Of a stretch of 64,000 nt of DNA, positions 18,360 to 29,314 are shown one piece after another (positions within the stretch are counted from its first letter, which is position 1; each line of letters opens with the position of its first letter). The notes beneath the pieces were generated by a model. That model made no database searches. It worked only from the letters and a program-made list of their open reading frames with translations, and was not told where the DNA came from. Source of the stretch: Stenotrophomonas nitritireducens (lineage in GTDB: Bacteria > Pseudomonadota > Gammaproteobacteria > Xanthomonadales > Xanthomonadaceae); NCBI RefSeq assembly GCF_001431425.1, contig NZ_LDJG01000007.1:1-64000 (forward strand). The letters run 5' to 3'. Position numbers and translations under genes: made by a program.

Positions 18360-21203
18360 ATGAAATTTCGTACTCCCGCAGTGCGGCTGGGCCTGCTCCC
18401 GGCCGGCATCGCGATTGCGCTGACGCCCGCCTTCGCTTCCGCGCAGGACGCCGCCACCGGCGCCACCACCCTGGACCGCCTGGAAGTGACCGGCTCGCGC
18501 ATCCGCGGCGCGAACATGGAAACCCAGCAGCCGATCATCACCCTGAGCCGTGAGAACCTGGAGAAGCAGGGCTTCACCTCGGTTGCCGACGTGCTGCAGA
18601 ACCTGACCTCGGCTGGTTCGCCGGCGATCTCCCGCGCCTACGCGCTGGCCTCCGGTGAAAACGTGGGCGGCTACTACGTCGATCTGCGCAACCTCGGTGC
18701 CAACCGCACCCTGGTGCTGATGAACGGCAAGCGCCTGGGCGCCACCACCGGCGGCTACCAGGATCTGAGCCAGATCCCGATGTCGGCCATCGAGCGCATC
18801 GAAGTGCTGAAGGATGGCGCGTCCGCCATCTACGGTTCCGACGCCATCGCCGGCGTGGTCAACGTCATCACCCGCAAGCGCTTCGACGGCGCCGAAGCCC
18901 AGGTCTATGTCGGCCAGTACGGCGAAGGCGACGGTGACACCGAACAGTATTCCTTCACCCTCGGCGCCGAAGGCGAGCGCGGTGGCGTGACCCTGTCGGC
19001 CGAGTACTCCAAGCAGGATCCGGTCATGGCCGGCGACCGCTGGTTCTCCAGGAACGGCGGCAAGGGCCCGAATTCGACCAGCGCCGATTGGAGCCCCATC
19101 AGCCAGAACGGCAGCTGGTGCCAGCCTTCGCTGAACAACTGCACCAAGGCCGGTTCGATCTGGCAGACGCTGAATCCGGGCGGCGATCCGTCCAACCCGG
19201 CCGATTACCATGAGATCACCGGCGCCGAGTTCGCCAACGCCAACCAGCAGATGATGGTGCAGACCGGCATCGTGCGTAAGTCGGTGTACATCAACGGCAA
19301 CTACGACTTCACCGATTCGATCTCGTTCAATGCCGACCTGCTTTACAACGACCGCACCACCGACCAGCTGATCGCGGGTTATCCGTACCAGTCGCTGGCG
19401 TTCGGCACCCCGCTGTCGGCCGACAGCGCCTTCAATCCGGTTGGCGAGGACGTCGAGTTCCGCCGCCGCCTGTGGGAAGTGCCGCGTACCACCCAGAGCA
19501 AGCTCAAGACCCTGCGCTTCGCGCCGTCGGTCAGCGGCTTCTTTGAATTCGCCGGCAAGAGCTTCGACTGGAACGTCGGCGCGCTGTGGAACCGCAACGA
19601 AGTCACCAAGAGCAACCGCGGCGACATGAGCCTGATCGCCTCGGAGCAGGCGCTGGGCCAGTCGTTCATCGATGCCAACGGCGTCGCCCGCTGCGGCACC
19701 GCGGCCAAGCCGGTCGACGGCTGCTACGCCTGGAACCCGCTGCTGCCCTACGGCGTGAGCGGCCCCGGCTCGCTCGCCAACAAGGATCTGCAGGACTTCC
19801 TGTTCCCGATCTACACCACCACCGGCACCACCAAGACCACCAGCTTCACGGCCGACCTCAGCGGTTCGATCGTGACCCTGCCGGCGGGCGACCTGGGCTT
19901 CGCCGTGGGCGTGGAACACCGCAAGGAAGAAGGTCGTTACGTTCCGGACGCGTTCGCGCAGTCGGGCATGTCCACCGGTCTGGCCTCGACCACCACTTCC
20001 GGTGCCTATGACCTGGACGAGGTGTACCTGGAGCTGAACATCCCGGTGCTGGCCGACATGGCCTTCGCCAAGGAACTGACCGTCAACGTCGCCAGCCGCT
20101 ACTCCGATTACAGCAACTTCGGCGGCACCACCAACAGCAAGTTCGGCCTGACCTGGCGTCCGACCGACGACCTGCTGGTCCGTGGTACCTATGCCGAGGG
20201 CTTCCGTGCCCCGTCGATCGACAACCTGTACGGCGGCATCGGCTCCTCGTTCGAGAAGTACACCGATCCGTGCTCGGTCGGTGTCGGCGGAAGCGTCGCC
20301 GGCAATGCCGCATGTACCGCTGCCGGCGTGCCGGGCGACTACGTGCAGCTGGGCCAGGGCCTGGCGCCGTGCACCACCTGGCCGTGCGCCACGCCGGACC
20401 AGTTCATCAGCGGCTCCAACGAAAACCTGCTGCCGGAAACCTCGACCAGCAAGACCGTTGGCATCGTGTGGAGCCCGCGTTGGGTGCAGGGCCTGGACGT
20501 TTCGCTGGACTGGTTCCGTTACGAGATCAAGAACATGATCATCGAAGACGACGTGGACCGCATCCTGCGTGACTGCTACGTGCTCGGCGATTCGAGCCGT
20601 TGCGCCGGCATCGTCCGTGCGCCCGATGGCCACATCACCCAGCTGTTCTATGGCCTGACCAACCTCGGCCAGATGAAGACCGAAGGCTACGATGTGGGCG
20701 TCAAGTACCGCCTGCCGGAGCTGGCGATCGGCCAGTTCAGCATCGATTGGCAGACCACCTACACCTCCAAGTACGACGAAGCCGGCCAGAACAAGGACGG
20801 TGATGACATCACCATCGGCAACGTTGGCGCCCCGGGCATCTTCCGCGTGCGTTCCAACCTGGGCGTGAACTGGGCGCTGGGCGATTTCGGCGTCAACTAC
20901 ACCGCGCGCTACTACTCGGGCATGAAGGAAGGCTGCGGCCTGACCAGCTACGCCTGGTGCAACAAGCCGGATCACATCTCCAATGGCGAGAGCGATCCGC
21001 TGCACGTTGCCGGCTCGAACACCTTCCACGACCTGCAGGTCAACTGGAAGGCGCCGTGGGATGCCACCATCGCCATCGGTGCGAACAACGTGTTCAACCA
21101 CCGCGGTCCGCTGATGTACTCGGCGCCGAACTCGTCGTTCGCCTACTACGGCGGCTTCGACATCGGTCGCTTCATCTACATGAAGTACACCCAGCGCTTC
21201 TGA
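18360..21203 (+). CDS. TonB-dependent outer-membrane receptor
   Basis: A 947-residue receptor with signal peptide MKFRTPAVRLGLLPAGIAI ending near ASA|QD. The plug domain runs from about residue 35 to 165 (RLEVTGSRIRGANMETQQPI; VLKDGASAIYGSDAIAGVVN), followed by a 22-strand barrel ending in the aromatic residue of YTQRF. GGAGAG lies a few bases before the ATG at 18360; a TTG at 18357 is also open. The type is common in Xanthomonadaceae and often imports oligopeptides or glycans, but the ligand is not readable. It sits behind the CadC-like and AraC regulators and ends at a strong terminator. Confidence 0.9.
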   Translation: MKFRTPAVRLGLLPAGIAIALTPAFASAQDAATGATTLDRLEVTGSRIRGANMETQQPIITLSRENLEKQGFTSVADVLQNLTSAGSPAISRAYALASGENVGGYYVDLRNLGANRTLVLMNGKRLGATTGGYQDLSQIPMSAIERIEVLKDGASAIYGSDAIAGVVNVITRKRFDGAEAQVYVGQYGEGDGDTEQYSFTLGAEGERGGVTLSAEYSKQDPVMAGDRWFSRNGGKGPNSTSADWSPISQNGSWCQPSLNNCTKAGSIWQTLNPGGDPSNPADYHEITGAEFANANQQMMVQTGIVRKSVYINGNYDFTDSISFNADLLYNDRTTDQLIAGYPYQSLAFGTPLSADSAFNPVGEDVEFRRRLWEVPRTTQSKLKTLRFAPSVSGFFEFAGKSFDWNVGALWNRNEVTKSNRGDMSLIASEQALGQSFIDANGVARCGTAAKPVDGCYAWNPLLPYGVSGPGSLANKDLQDFLFPIYTTTGTTKTTSFTADLSGSIVTLPAGDLGFAVGVEHRKEEGRYVPDAFAQSGMSTGLASTTTSGAYDLDEVYLELNIPVLADMAFAKELTVNVASRYSDYSNFGGTTNSKFGLTWRPTDDLLVRGTYAEGFRAPSIDNLYGGIGSSFEKYTDPCSVGVGGSVAGNAACTAAGVPGDYVQLGQGLAPCTTWPCATPDQFISGSNENLLPETSTSKTVGIVWSPRWVQGLDVSLDWFRYEIKNMIIEDDVDRILRDCYVLGDSSRCAGIVRAPDGHITQLFYGLTNLGQMKTEGYDVGVKYRLPELAIGQFSIDWQTTYTSKYDEAGQNKDGDDITIGNVGAPGIFRVRSNLGVNWALGDFGVNYTARYYSGMKEGCGLTSYAWCNKPDHISNGESDPLHVAGSNTFHDLQVNWKAPWDATIAIGANNVFNHRGPLMYSAPNSSFAYYGGFDIGRFIYMKYTQRF

Positions 21204-21232
21204 TCCATCGAAGTTCTGAGCTGCATGACGAA

Positions 21233-21266
21233 GGGCGGGCCGCAAGGCCCGCCCTTTTTCTTTGTT
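21233..21266 (+). terminator. Intrinsic terminator of the TonB receptor gene
   Basis: A perfect 9-bp stem GGGCGGGCC / GGCCCGCCC with a GCAA tetraloop, followed by TTTTTCTTTGTT. It lies 30 bases after the receptor's stop. Confidence 0.92.
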
Positions 21267-21308
21267 CTTCCACAGGCAAACCCGGTCGTGGGCTCGGCAG
21301 ACGCATCC

Positions 21309-21380
21309 CTGCAGAGCGGGACAACGCCCCGCTGGAGCTTTACCGGGCAGGCCCCAGCGGGGCGTTTCCCAGCTCTACGC
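21309..21380. repeat. Rearranged copy of the cloverleaf repeat
   Basis: Contains both a GAGCGGG...CCCCGCT arm in one orientation and a CCCCAGCGGGGCG...CTCTACG arm in the other, so it looks like two half-units joined head to head, with point changes. As with the intact arrays, it lies between convergent genes. Confidence 0.6.
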
Positions 21381-21532
21381 ATGCGGGCGGAATATCGACA
21401 TGCGGGCGGAATATCGTTTCCGCAGTGCTGGGCGGCGCCCGGCCAGAATCTGCCGGGAGGGTCGCGCCGGGCGTTACTCCGCTTCGCCGGATGTCTTCGG
21501 CTGCAGGCACGTCGTTCTTCCGCAGGCGGACC

Positions 21533-21566
21533 AAAAAGCAACGGCCGCATCCCGTGCGGCCGTTGC
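21533..21566 (-). terminator. Intrinsic terminator of the HDOD gene
   Basis: On the minus strand, a perfect 12-bp stem GCAACGGCCGCA / TGCGGCCGTTGC (loop 5 bases) is followed by five Ts. It lies ~25 bases after the HDOD stop codon. Confidence 0.9.
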
Positions 21567-21589
21567 AGGTGCATTCGTCGGTTGCCGCC

Positions 21590-22705
21590 TCAGGCGGTGG
21601 CGGCCAGCCCGGCGAAGTCGTTGGCCATCTCGCGCCAGCCGTCGAGCCGCGGCAGCACCGCGGTGCGTTCCAGGTACTGCTCGTCCACCTGGCTGCCGCC
21701 GGCCAGGGCCGTGGCCACGTGCACCGCGCCGGTGACCCAGAAGCTGCGCACGTTCGAGCGCTGCGGCTGCAGGTGGAAGGCGACCGCTTCGATGATCGGC
21801 ATCGGCAGGCCCCACAGGCCCAGCAGGTAGGCGCCGGCCTCGGCGTGGCCCGGGCGCTCGTCGCCTTCGGCCGCGGGCTCGCGCTCGTCGCGCACGCCGG
21901 GCAGCAGCAGGCCGATATCGGCCAGCAGGGCCGCGGTCGAGCCGAGTTCGGAGCTGGAGGACGGCAGCATCTTCGCGGCCAGGCGTGAGGCGGTCAGGGC
22001 GCGCGCCTGCAGTGCGTTGCGCTCGGCGGGGGAGACCGACGGCACCGAGAACACTTCGCTGGCGAGCACCAGGTCGCGCAGGGTGGACAGGCCCAGCCGG
22101 GTCACCGCGCCGCGCAGGTCGGAAATCGCGCGGCCGCTGTTGAAAAAGGCGGAGTTGGACAGCTGCAGCACCTTGGCGGCGATGGCCGGGTCGGCCGATA
22201 CCAGCTTGGCGATGTCGTTGGCGTCGCTGTTCTCGTCCTCTTCCAGCGCATGCATCAGGCTCAGGTACAGGTGCGGCGGCGAGGGCAGCTTTTCGATGCG
22301 GCCGATGGCGGCGCGCAGGCGCGGGCTGTCCAGCAGCTCGCGTAGTTCCTCCAGACTGGTCAGCGCCTCGAGCAGCACTTCCGGCGACAGCGGCAGCGGC
22401 AGGAAGCGGTGCGCGACGCCGATGATGCGGGCCGCGGGCGCGCGCTGGCTCTGCGCGGCATCGATCAGTGCGATGCGGATCGTCTCCGGGCGCAGGGTCC
22501 GGATCTGGCCGAGCAGGGTGGCGGCAGTGAGGTCGGGCAGGAGCGGGGCCACGATGACCGCGTCGATCGCGCTGGACGCCACCGTGGCGATGGCGGCATT
22601 GCCGTCCGGGGCGGTCTGGACCTGCCACTCCTCGCCCAGGTCGGTGATGTATTCGAGGAGATCGGCCGACAGGCTGGCTTCGTCACCGACTAGCAGGATA
22701 CGCAA
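21590..22705 (-). CDS. HDOD domain protein with degenerate receiver
   Basis: A 371-residue protein. Residues 1-~120 have a CheY-like fold (MRILLVGDEASLSADLLEYI; final Leu-Pro-Leu segment), but the phospho-acceptor Asp is missing: the expected L-x-D position reads DAVIVAPLLPD. Residues ~130-330 are an HDOD domain (KLPSPPHLYLSLMHAL; VLQLSNSAFFNSGRAISDL; AVTRLGLSTLRDLVLASEVF), a signalling output related to HD phosphodiesterases but without the metal ligands. It is monocistronic with its own terminator. It probably links cell state to motility or biofilm through protein contacts, independent of phosphorylation (inference). Confidence 0.85.
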   Translation of the reverse strand: MRILLVGDEASLSADLLEYITDLGEEWQVQTAPDGNAAIATVASSAIDAVIVAPLLPDLTAATLLGQIRTLRPETIRIALIDAAQSQRAPAARIIGVAHRFLPLPLSPEVLLEALTSLEELRELLDSPRLRAAIGRIEKLPSPPHLYLSLMHALEEDENSDANDIAKLVSADPAIAAKVLQLSNSAFFNSGRAISDLRGAVTRLGLSTLRDLVLASEVFSVPSVSPAERNALQARALTASRLAAKMLPSSSSELGSTAALLADIGLLLPGVRDEREPAAEGDERPGHAEAGAYLLGLWGLPMPIIEAVAFHLQPQRSNVRSFWVTGAVHVATALAGGSQVDEQYLERTAVLPRLDGWREMANDFAGLAATA

Positions 22706-22867
22706 GACACTTCCCCCAAATGGAACCGTCCGGCTGCGACCGGAACAGGCCGGAAAACCGGCCTGTCAATGTAGCGGAACACCCCGCCGAGGTCATGCCC
22801 GGCGCGCATGAAACGTGATCGTCGTCGCTGGCGGCGGCCGCCTCCCCAGAGGCGCTGCCGGCACGAT

Positions 22868-23404
22868 TCAGGCCTGCTTGGCGGCGAAGCTCTGCTGGGC
22901 CTCGACCAGGATGCGCTTGGCCTCGGCGGCGTCGCCCCAGCCTTCGATCTTGACCCACTTGCCCTTTTCCAGGTCCTTGTAGTGCTCGAAGAAGTGGCCG
23001 ATGCGCTCCAGCCAGTGGCTGGAAACCTGGGCGATGTCTTCCACGTGGCCGTAGCCGCTGAAGATCTTTGACACCGGCACGGCCAGGATCTTCTCGTCGC
23101 TGCCGGCCTCGTCGGTCATCTTCAGCACGCCGACCGGGCGGCAGCGCACCACCGAACCGGGCACCAGCGGCAGCGGCAGCACCACCAGCACGTCGGCCGG
23201 GTCGCCGTCGCCGCCCAGGGTGTTGGGGACGTAGCCGTAGTTGCAGGGGTAGCGCATCGGCGTGGAGAGGATGCGGTCGACGAAGATCGCGCCCGATTCC
23301 TTGTCCACTTCGTACTTCACCGGTTCCGAATCCTTCGGAATCTCGATGATGACGTTGATTTCTTCCGGGGGGTTCTTGCCCGCGGAAACGAGTTCCAGAC
23401 CCAT
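22868..23404 (-). CDS. ppa: Inorganic pyrophosphatase, soluble family I
   Basis: A 178-residue cytoplasmic enzyme hydrolysing PPi to two phosphates with Mg2+. The family signature is visible as [11 protein letters not shown], with ligands in [17 protein letters not shown] and the Lys/Tyr residues of [14 protein letters not shown] and [16 protein letters not shown]. The start at 23404 has GGAG 7 bases upstream; the frame's longer opening to 23473 has no support. It lies downstream of and parallel to the membrane pyrophosphatase gene, 353 bases away, so probably has its own promoter. Confidence 0.95.
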   Translation of the reverse strand: MGLELVSAGKNPPEEINVIIEIPKDSEPVKYEVDKESGAIFVDRILSTPMRYPCNYGYVPNTLGGDGDPADVLVVLPLPLVPGSVVRCRPVGVLKMTDEAGSDEKILAVPVSKIFSGYGHVEDIAQVSSHWLERIGHFFEHYKDLEKGKWVKIEGWGDAAEAKRILVEAQQSFAAKQA

Positions 23405-23757
23405 GCGCTGCTCCGAATCGTGCGTTTGACAGAAGACGCCCATTCTACGCCTGCCGCTGGTGCGGCGCACCAAAGGACGGGGCGGACGAGGAGGGGCAGG
23501 GAAGGAGTGAGCGCCGGGGCCGAAGCCGCACGGCCGGGATTGCGGCCCCGGCCAGCGGGAAACAGACGGGCGAGAGGAGAAACGGGCTGCGTTGCCCTCG
23601 TTCGTTCCTTGCTCCCCTCCACCCGTGCACCGGGGTGGCGAGCGACGACGCCACGACAGCGATGAGTCCGATCAGCGCCCGATGCGCTGACCCCGTCCCG
23701 ATCCCTTCCCCCGCAGGGCGGGGGAAGGGCGGAGGTGCCGTGCGCAGCCGGCTACGG
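23405..23757. other. hppA - ppa intergenic region
   Basis: 353 bases with no convincing gene; it should hold the ppa promoter on the minus strand. A perfect 12-bp inverted repeat CCCTTCCCCCGC / GCGGGGGAAGGG (23703-23729, 3-base loop) lies 29 bases after the hppA stop. It lacks a T-run and may be a transcript-end stabiliser or a separate palindromic repeat. Confidence 0.5.
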
Positions 23758-25788
<2,031 letters not shown>

Positions 25789-26034
25789 GAACCCCTCCAG
25801 CACAGGTGGATGTCGCCCAGCAACAGCTGAACGCGGGACACGCCGGGGATGAAGCACTGGAACAGACCCGGAGCCATGCAGCGGCCGTGGTACGTGTCGC
25901 GGTGTTCAACTTTTCCTGGAGCCGTGGCGAGTATGGGTCAGCTGCCGTTCACTGTCACGGGTCGGTCACGCTTGCCATTGCGTTCAGCGCCGGGCTGGCA
26001 CCGTGCTGCTTTCCATGATCAGCGAGGCTGGCCG
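25789..26034. promoter_or_regulatory. Divergent region hppA / hypothetical
   Basis: 246 bases between divergent genes. The opening upstream of the plus gene (from 25849) is non-coding by composition. No clear promoter could be picked by eye. Confidence 0.35.
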
Positions 26035-26556
26035 ATGAAGATGGGGCGTGGAATGCTGTCGATACCCTTGCTGGCCCTGCTTCCGCTGGCCGCAGGCGCG
26101 CAGGCGCCCGCGGCGGCGCAACCGGAGATACAGCGTCCACCCGGGACCGCGCAGGCGACGGGGGCGGTGCACACCGTGCGGCAGATTCCCGAAGCCTGCA
26201 CCCGCATCGAAGGTCGTTTCACCGGCCAGGCCGATGCGCCCTACGACATGCAACTGGCGCGTACCGATGCGCGCTGCCAGCCGCGCGCGGCGCTGCTGGA
26301 CTTCGCCCAGGTCCAGCCGGGCAAGGACGGCTGGCGGCTCAACGATCGCATCCGCATTCCCGCCGCGGCCTGCCCGGGCCTGCAGGCGGTGGTCGAAGTC
26401 TGGCGGCGTCCGGTCGAACAGCCAATGACCCGCGATGGGCAGGGCCAGTTGCGTGTCTACCTGGGCGAAGCCCGCCAGCAGGCCGAAGCCGGCAAACTGG
26501 CGTCGTTGCCGGCATTCGCGGTGAACCTGGCGATGGAAGGCAAACCCTGCCGCTGA
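26035..26556 (+). CDS. Hypothetical periplasmic protein
   Basis: 173 residues: signal peptide MKMGRGMLSIPLLALLPLAA ending at AGA|QA, a Pro/Ala/Thr linker, then a ~115-residue domain with three cysteines (PEACTRIEGRFTGQ, DARCQPRAALLDF, AACPGLQAVVEVW) plus one near the end (GKPCR), so one or two disulfides are likely. No family recognised. The start at 26035 has GAGG 7 bases upstream; the long upstream opening to 25849 is not used. It ends 10 bases before a repeat array. Confidence 0.65.
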   Translation: MKMGRGMLSIPLLALLPLAAGAQAPAAAQPEIQRPPGTAQATGAVHTVRQIPEACTRIEGRFTGQADAPYDMQLARTDARCQPRAALLDFAQVQPGKDGWRLNDRIRIPAAACPGLQAVVEVWRRPVEQPMTRDGQGQLRVYLGEARQQAEAGKLASLPAFAVNLAMEGKPCR

Positions 26557-26566
26557 CCGCAGCCGG

Positions 26567-27018
26567 CGTAGAGCGGGCAACGCCCCGCTGGGGCATTACC
26601 GGCCAAGCCCCGCCGGGCGTTGCCCGGCGCCACAGATCGCCGCCATCTTGTAGAGCGGGGCAACGCCCCGCTGGGGCATTACCAGCCAAGCCCCGCCGGG
26701 CGCTGCCCGGCGCCACAGATCGCCGCCATCTTTGTAGAGCGGGGCAACGCCCCGCTGGGGCATTACCGGCCAAGCCCCGCCGGGCGTTGCCCGGCGCTAC
26801 AGATCGCCGCCATCTTGTAGAGCGGGGCAGCGCCCCGCTGGGGCATTACCGGCCAAGCCCGGCCGGGCGTTGCCCGGCGCTACAGATCGCCGCCATCTTG
26901 TAGAGCGGGGCAAGGCCCCGCTGGTGCATTACCGGCCAAGCCCCGCCGGGCGTTGCCCGGCGCTACAGATCGCCGACATCTTTGTAGAGCGGGGCAAGGC
27001 CCCGCTGGGGCTTCGCCG
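26567..27018. repeat. Tandem cloverleaf repeat array A (5 full + 1 partial copy)
   Basis: Units start at 26567, 26649, 26733, 26816, 26899 and 26983 (period 82-84; ~68-69-bp unit plus a 14-15-base spacer reading about GATCGCCGCCATCT). Each unit runs from TGTAG to CTACA or CCACA. It can form an outer stem plus three hairpins: AGCGGGGC / GCCCCGCT, GGGGC / GCCCC and GCCGGGC / GCCCGGC. In copies 2-6 the first stem is intact and only its loop varies (aac, agc or aag); copy 1 has lost one G. The last copy is cut after its first hairpin. The array lies between convergent genes. Confidence 0.92.
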
Positions 27019-27056
27019 AAAAAGCATCCGTCGTGTGTCGCCGGATGACGCGCGGC

Positions 27057-28313
27057 TCAGCCTTCCCAGTCCGGAAGCTTCTTCGCCACCGCCACGTTCT
27101 TCAGCGTCACGTACTTCGGCAGGCCGTCGCGGCCCCAGGGCAGCGGCGCTTCGCCGCGGATCAGCGGCTGCAGGTAGCGGCGCGCCTTCCCGGTGATGCC
27201 GAAACCATCCTTGCGGATGAAGCCGGCCGGCATCTTCTTCTCGTGGTTGGCCACCTTGGACAGCGGCGCGGCCTCGATCTTCCAGCGGTACGGCGCATCG
27301 GACGTGCGCACGATTACCGGCATCACCGAGTTCCGCCCCTCCAGCGCGAACCGCACTGCCGCCTTGCCGACGGCCTGCGCCTGCTCCCAGTCGGTCTTGC
27401 TGGCGACATGGCGGGCCGAGCGTTGCAGGTAGTCGGGCAGGGTCCAGTGCACCTTGTAGCCAAGCTCGGCCTTGACCCGGCCGGCCAGGTACGAGGCGAC
27501 GCCGCCGAGCTGGGTGTGGCCGAACGAATCGGCAGCGCCGCCGGCATCGGCGACGAAGCGGCCATCAGCGGTGTGGATGCCTTCGCTGGCAACCACCACG
27601 CACCAGCCTACCTTCGCCACCACCTGCTTCACCTTCGCCAGGAAGGCGGCTTCGTCATAGGCGCGTTCGGGCAGCAGGATGATCTGCGGCGCGTCGTCGG
27701 GATTCTCCCCGGCCAGCCCGGCCGCAGCAGCCAGCCAGCCGGCGTGGCGGCCCATCGCCTCATGGATGAAGACGCGGGTGGAGGTCTCGGCCATCGCCGC
27801 CACGTCCAAGGCGGCTTCGCGCACTGAGACGGCGGTGTATTTGGCGGCCGAGCCGAAGCCCGGGCAGGTGTCGGTGACGGCCAGGTCGTTGTCGATGGTC
27901 TTGGGCACGCCCACGCAGGTCAGCGGATAACCGAACTCCTCCGCCAGTTGCGAGACCTTCAACGCGGTGTCGGCCGAATCGTTGCCGCCGTTGTAGAGGA
28001 ACCAGCGCACGTCGTGCGCCCTCAGCACCTCCAGCAGGCGCTCGTACTTCGCCCGGTCCGCCTCCAGCGACTTGAGTTTGTAGCGGCACGAGCCGAATGC
28101 GCCGCCGGGGGTGTGGGCCAGCGCGGCGATGCTGGCGGCCGATTCCTTCGAGGTGTCGATCAGGTCCTCGCGCAGGGCGCCCAGGATGCCGTTGCGTGCC
28201 GCCAACACCTTGATTTTCTTCGCCCTTGCTTCGGCGATCACGGCCGAGGCGGTGGCATTGATGACGGCGGTGACGCCACCGGACTGGGCGTAGAGCAGGG
28301 TACCTCGGGACAT
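27057..28313 (-). CDS. pfp: PPi-dependent 6-phosphofructokinase
   Basis: A 418-residue enzyme using pyrophosphate in place of ATP to phosphorylate fructose 6-phosphate, reversibly. PPi use is read from GGNDS, where ATP enzymes have GGDGS, and PKTIDND, where ATP enzymes have PGTIDND. Other sugar-phosphate contacts are EAMGRHAGWLAA and the C-terminal basic residues. The start at 28313 has GGAG ~10 bases upstream. It is divergent from adk across ~150 bases. It fits with the H+-pyrophosphatase in the same locus, which could consume or generate PPi. Confidence 0.92.
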   Translation of the reverse strand: MSRGTLLYAQSGGVTAVINATASAVIAEARAKKIKVLAARNGILGALREDLIDTSKESAASIAALAHTPGGAFGSCRYKLKSLEADRAKYERLLEVLRAHDVRWFLYNGGNDSADTALKVSQLAEEFGYPLTCVGVPKTIDNDLAVTDTCPGFGSAAKYTAVSVREAALDVAAMAETSTRVFIHEAMGRHAGWLAAAAGLAGENPDDAPQIILLPERAYDEAAFLAKVKQVVAKVGWCVVVASEGIHTADGRFVADAGGAADSFGHTQLGGVASYLAGRVKAELGYKVHWTLPDYLQRSARHVASKTDWEQAQAVGKAAVRFALEGRNSVMPVIVRTSDAPYRWKIEAAPLSKVANHEKKMPAGFIRKDGFGITGKARRYLQPLIRGEAPLPWGRDGLPKYVTLKNVAVAKKLPDWEG

Positions 28314-28462
28314 GGGTGGGACTCTCCGGGCGGGGACATTTCCGGGACATTGGCCGGATGCGGTAAGCTGCGTTATTGCGGTGCAGCGTGAATCGGCCCA
28401 TGAGTCTAACGCCGCTGTCCGTCCCTGGAAGAAACGTCCTCTACATATCAAGGGAGTCAGGA

Positions 28463-29026
28463 ATGCGATTGGTTCTGTTGGGACCGCCCGGTTCGGGCAA
28501 GGGCACGCAGGCGACCCGCCTGAAGGAAGAACTGCAGATTCCGCACATCTCCACCGGTGATCTGCTGCGCGCCGAAGTGGCCGCCGGCACCGAGCTGGGC
28601 CGGCAGGCCAAGGCGGTGATGGATGCCGGCAACCTGGTGTCCGACGACATCCTGCTGGGCATGCTGGAAGCGCGCCTGGCCCAGGCCGACGTCGCCAATG
28701 GCTTCATCCTCGACGGCTACCCGCGCAACGTGGCCCAGGCCAACGCGCTGGGCGAACTGCTGGCACGCCTGCAGCAGCCGCTGGACGCCATCGTGCAGCT
28801 GGACGTGCCGACCGAACTGCTGGTCGAGCGCATCGCCGGCCGCGCCAAGGAGCAGGGCCGCGCCGACGACAACCCCGAATCGGTGCGCCAGCGCCTGCAG
28901 GTCTACAACGATTCCACCGCGCCGGTGATCGATTTCTACGCCGCCAAGGGCACCCTGGCCCGCGTCGACGGCGTGGGCGAGCTGGACGAGGTGCTGGCCC
29001 GCATCTTGGCCGCCATCAAGCATTGA
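28463..29026 (+). CDS. adk: Adenylate kinase, short type
   Basis: A 187-residue enzyme interconverting ATP + AMP and 2 ADP. It has the P-loop GPPGSGKGT at residues 7-15, AMP-site STGDLLRAE, DGYPRN and the short LID segment GRAKEQGRADDNPE. It lacks the ~30-residue zinc/long LID insert of E. coli Adk (214 residues). AAGGGAG lies 6 bases before the ATG at 28463. It ends with a double hairpin. Confidence 0.95.
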   Translation: MRLVLLGPPGSGKGTQATRLKEELQIPHISTGDLLRAEVAAGTELGRQAKAVMDAGNLVSDDILLGMLEARLAQADVANGFILDGYPRNVAQANALGELLARLQQPLDAIVQLDVPTELLVERIAGRAKEQGRADDNPESVRQRLQVYNDSTAPVIDFYAAKGTLARVDGVGELDEVLARILAAIKH

Positions 29027-29032
29027 TGACAC

Positions 29033-29098
29033 CGTTCCGGCGCTGCCGGAACGCAGAAAACGAACGCCCCGGACCATGCGCTGGTCCGGGGCGTTCGT
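29033..29098. terminator. Double hairpin after adk
   Basis: Two perfect stems follow the adk stop closely: CGTTCCGGC / GCCGGAACG (9 bp, 3-base loop, ~29033-29053) and a 17-bp stem (29060-29076 with 29082-29098, 5-base loop). The second has TTTTC on the minus-strand side, so it would stop transcription most efficiently on minus, but the pair should also end adk. Confidence 0.75.
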
Positions 29099-29314
29099 CA
29101 TAGAGGGGCCAGCAGATGGGCGTGCTCAGAGCCCCGCAGCATGAGCTCCCTGGGGATGGGCCTCTTGGGGAGTAGGACCTTAGGGATACTACGGCTGGCC
29201 CGTGCATTCTCGGTACGAATGTCCTGCGACGGTATAGGATTTTTCCCTACAGAACGGTAGGGGTGTCGCCGCGATGGCGTACCCGAGCGTCGGCGCATCG
29301 GCGACAATCGGCGC
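29099..29314. promoter_or_regulatory. adk - mpl intergenic region with palindromic elements
   Basis: About 215 bases. Near 29235-29262 two overlapping inverted elements occur: TAGG-(7)-CCTA and CCCTAC-(6)-GTAGGG, in an AT-richer patch just upstream of mpl. They look like a regulator-binding site or promoter. No gene is supported on either strand. Confidence 0.4.

Larger units (their letters stand above)
21204..21589. other. Receptor - HDOD convergent intergenic region
   Basis: 386 bases holding, in order, the receptor's terminator, a rearranged copy of the cloverleaf repeat, a short 17-base direct repeat (21381-21397 and 21400-21416), and the HDOD gene's terminator. No gene is seen. Confidence 0.6.

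Noticed and set aside
29016..29207. Small minus-strand protein between adk and mpl
   Set aside because: The frame runs through a perfect 17-bp hairpin, has no ribosome-binding site and reads as Arg/Pro/Ser-rich filler.
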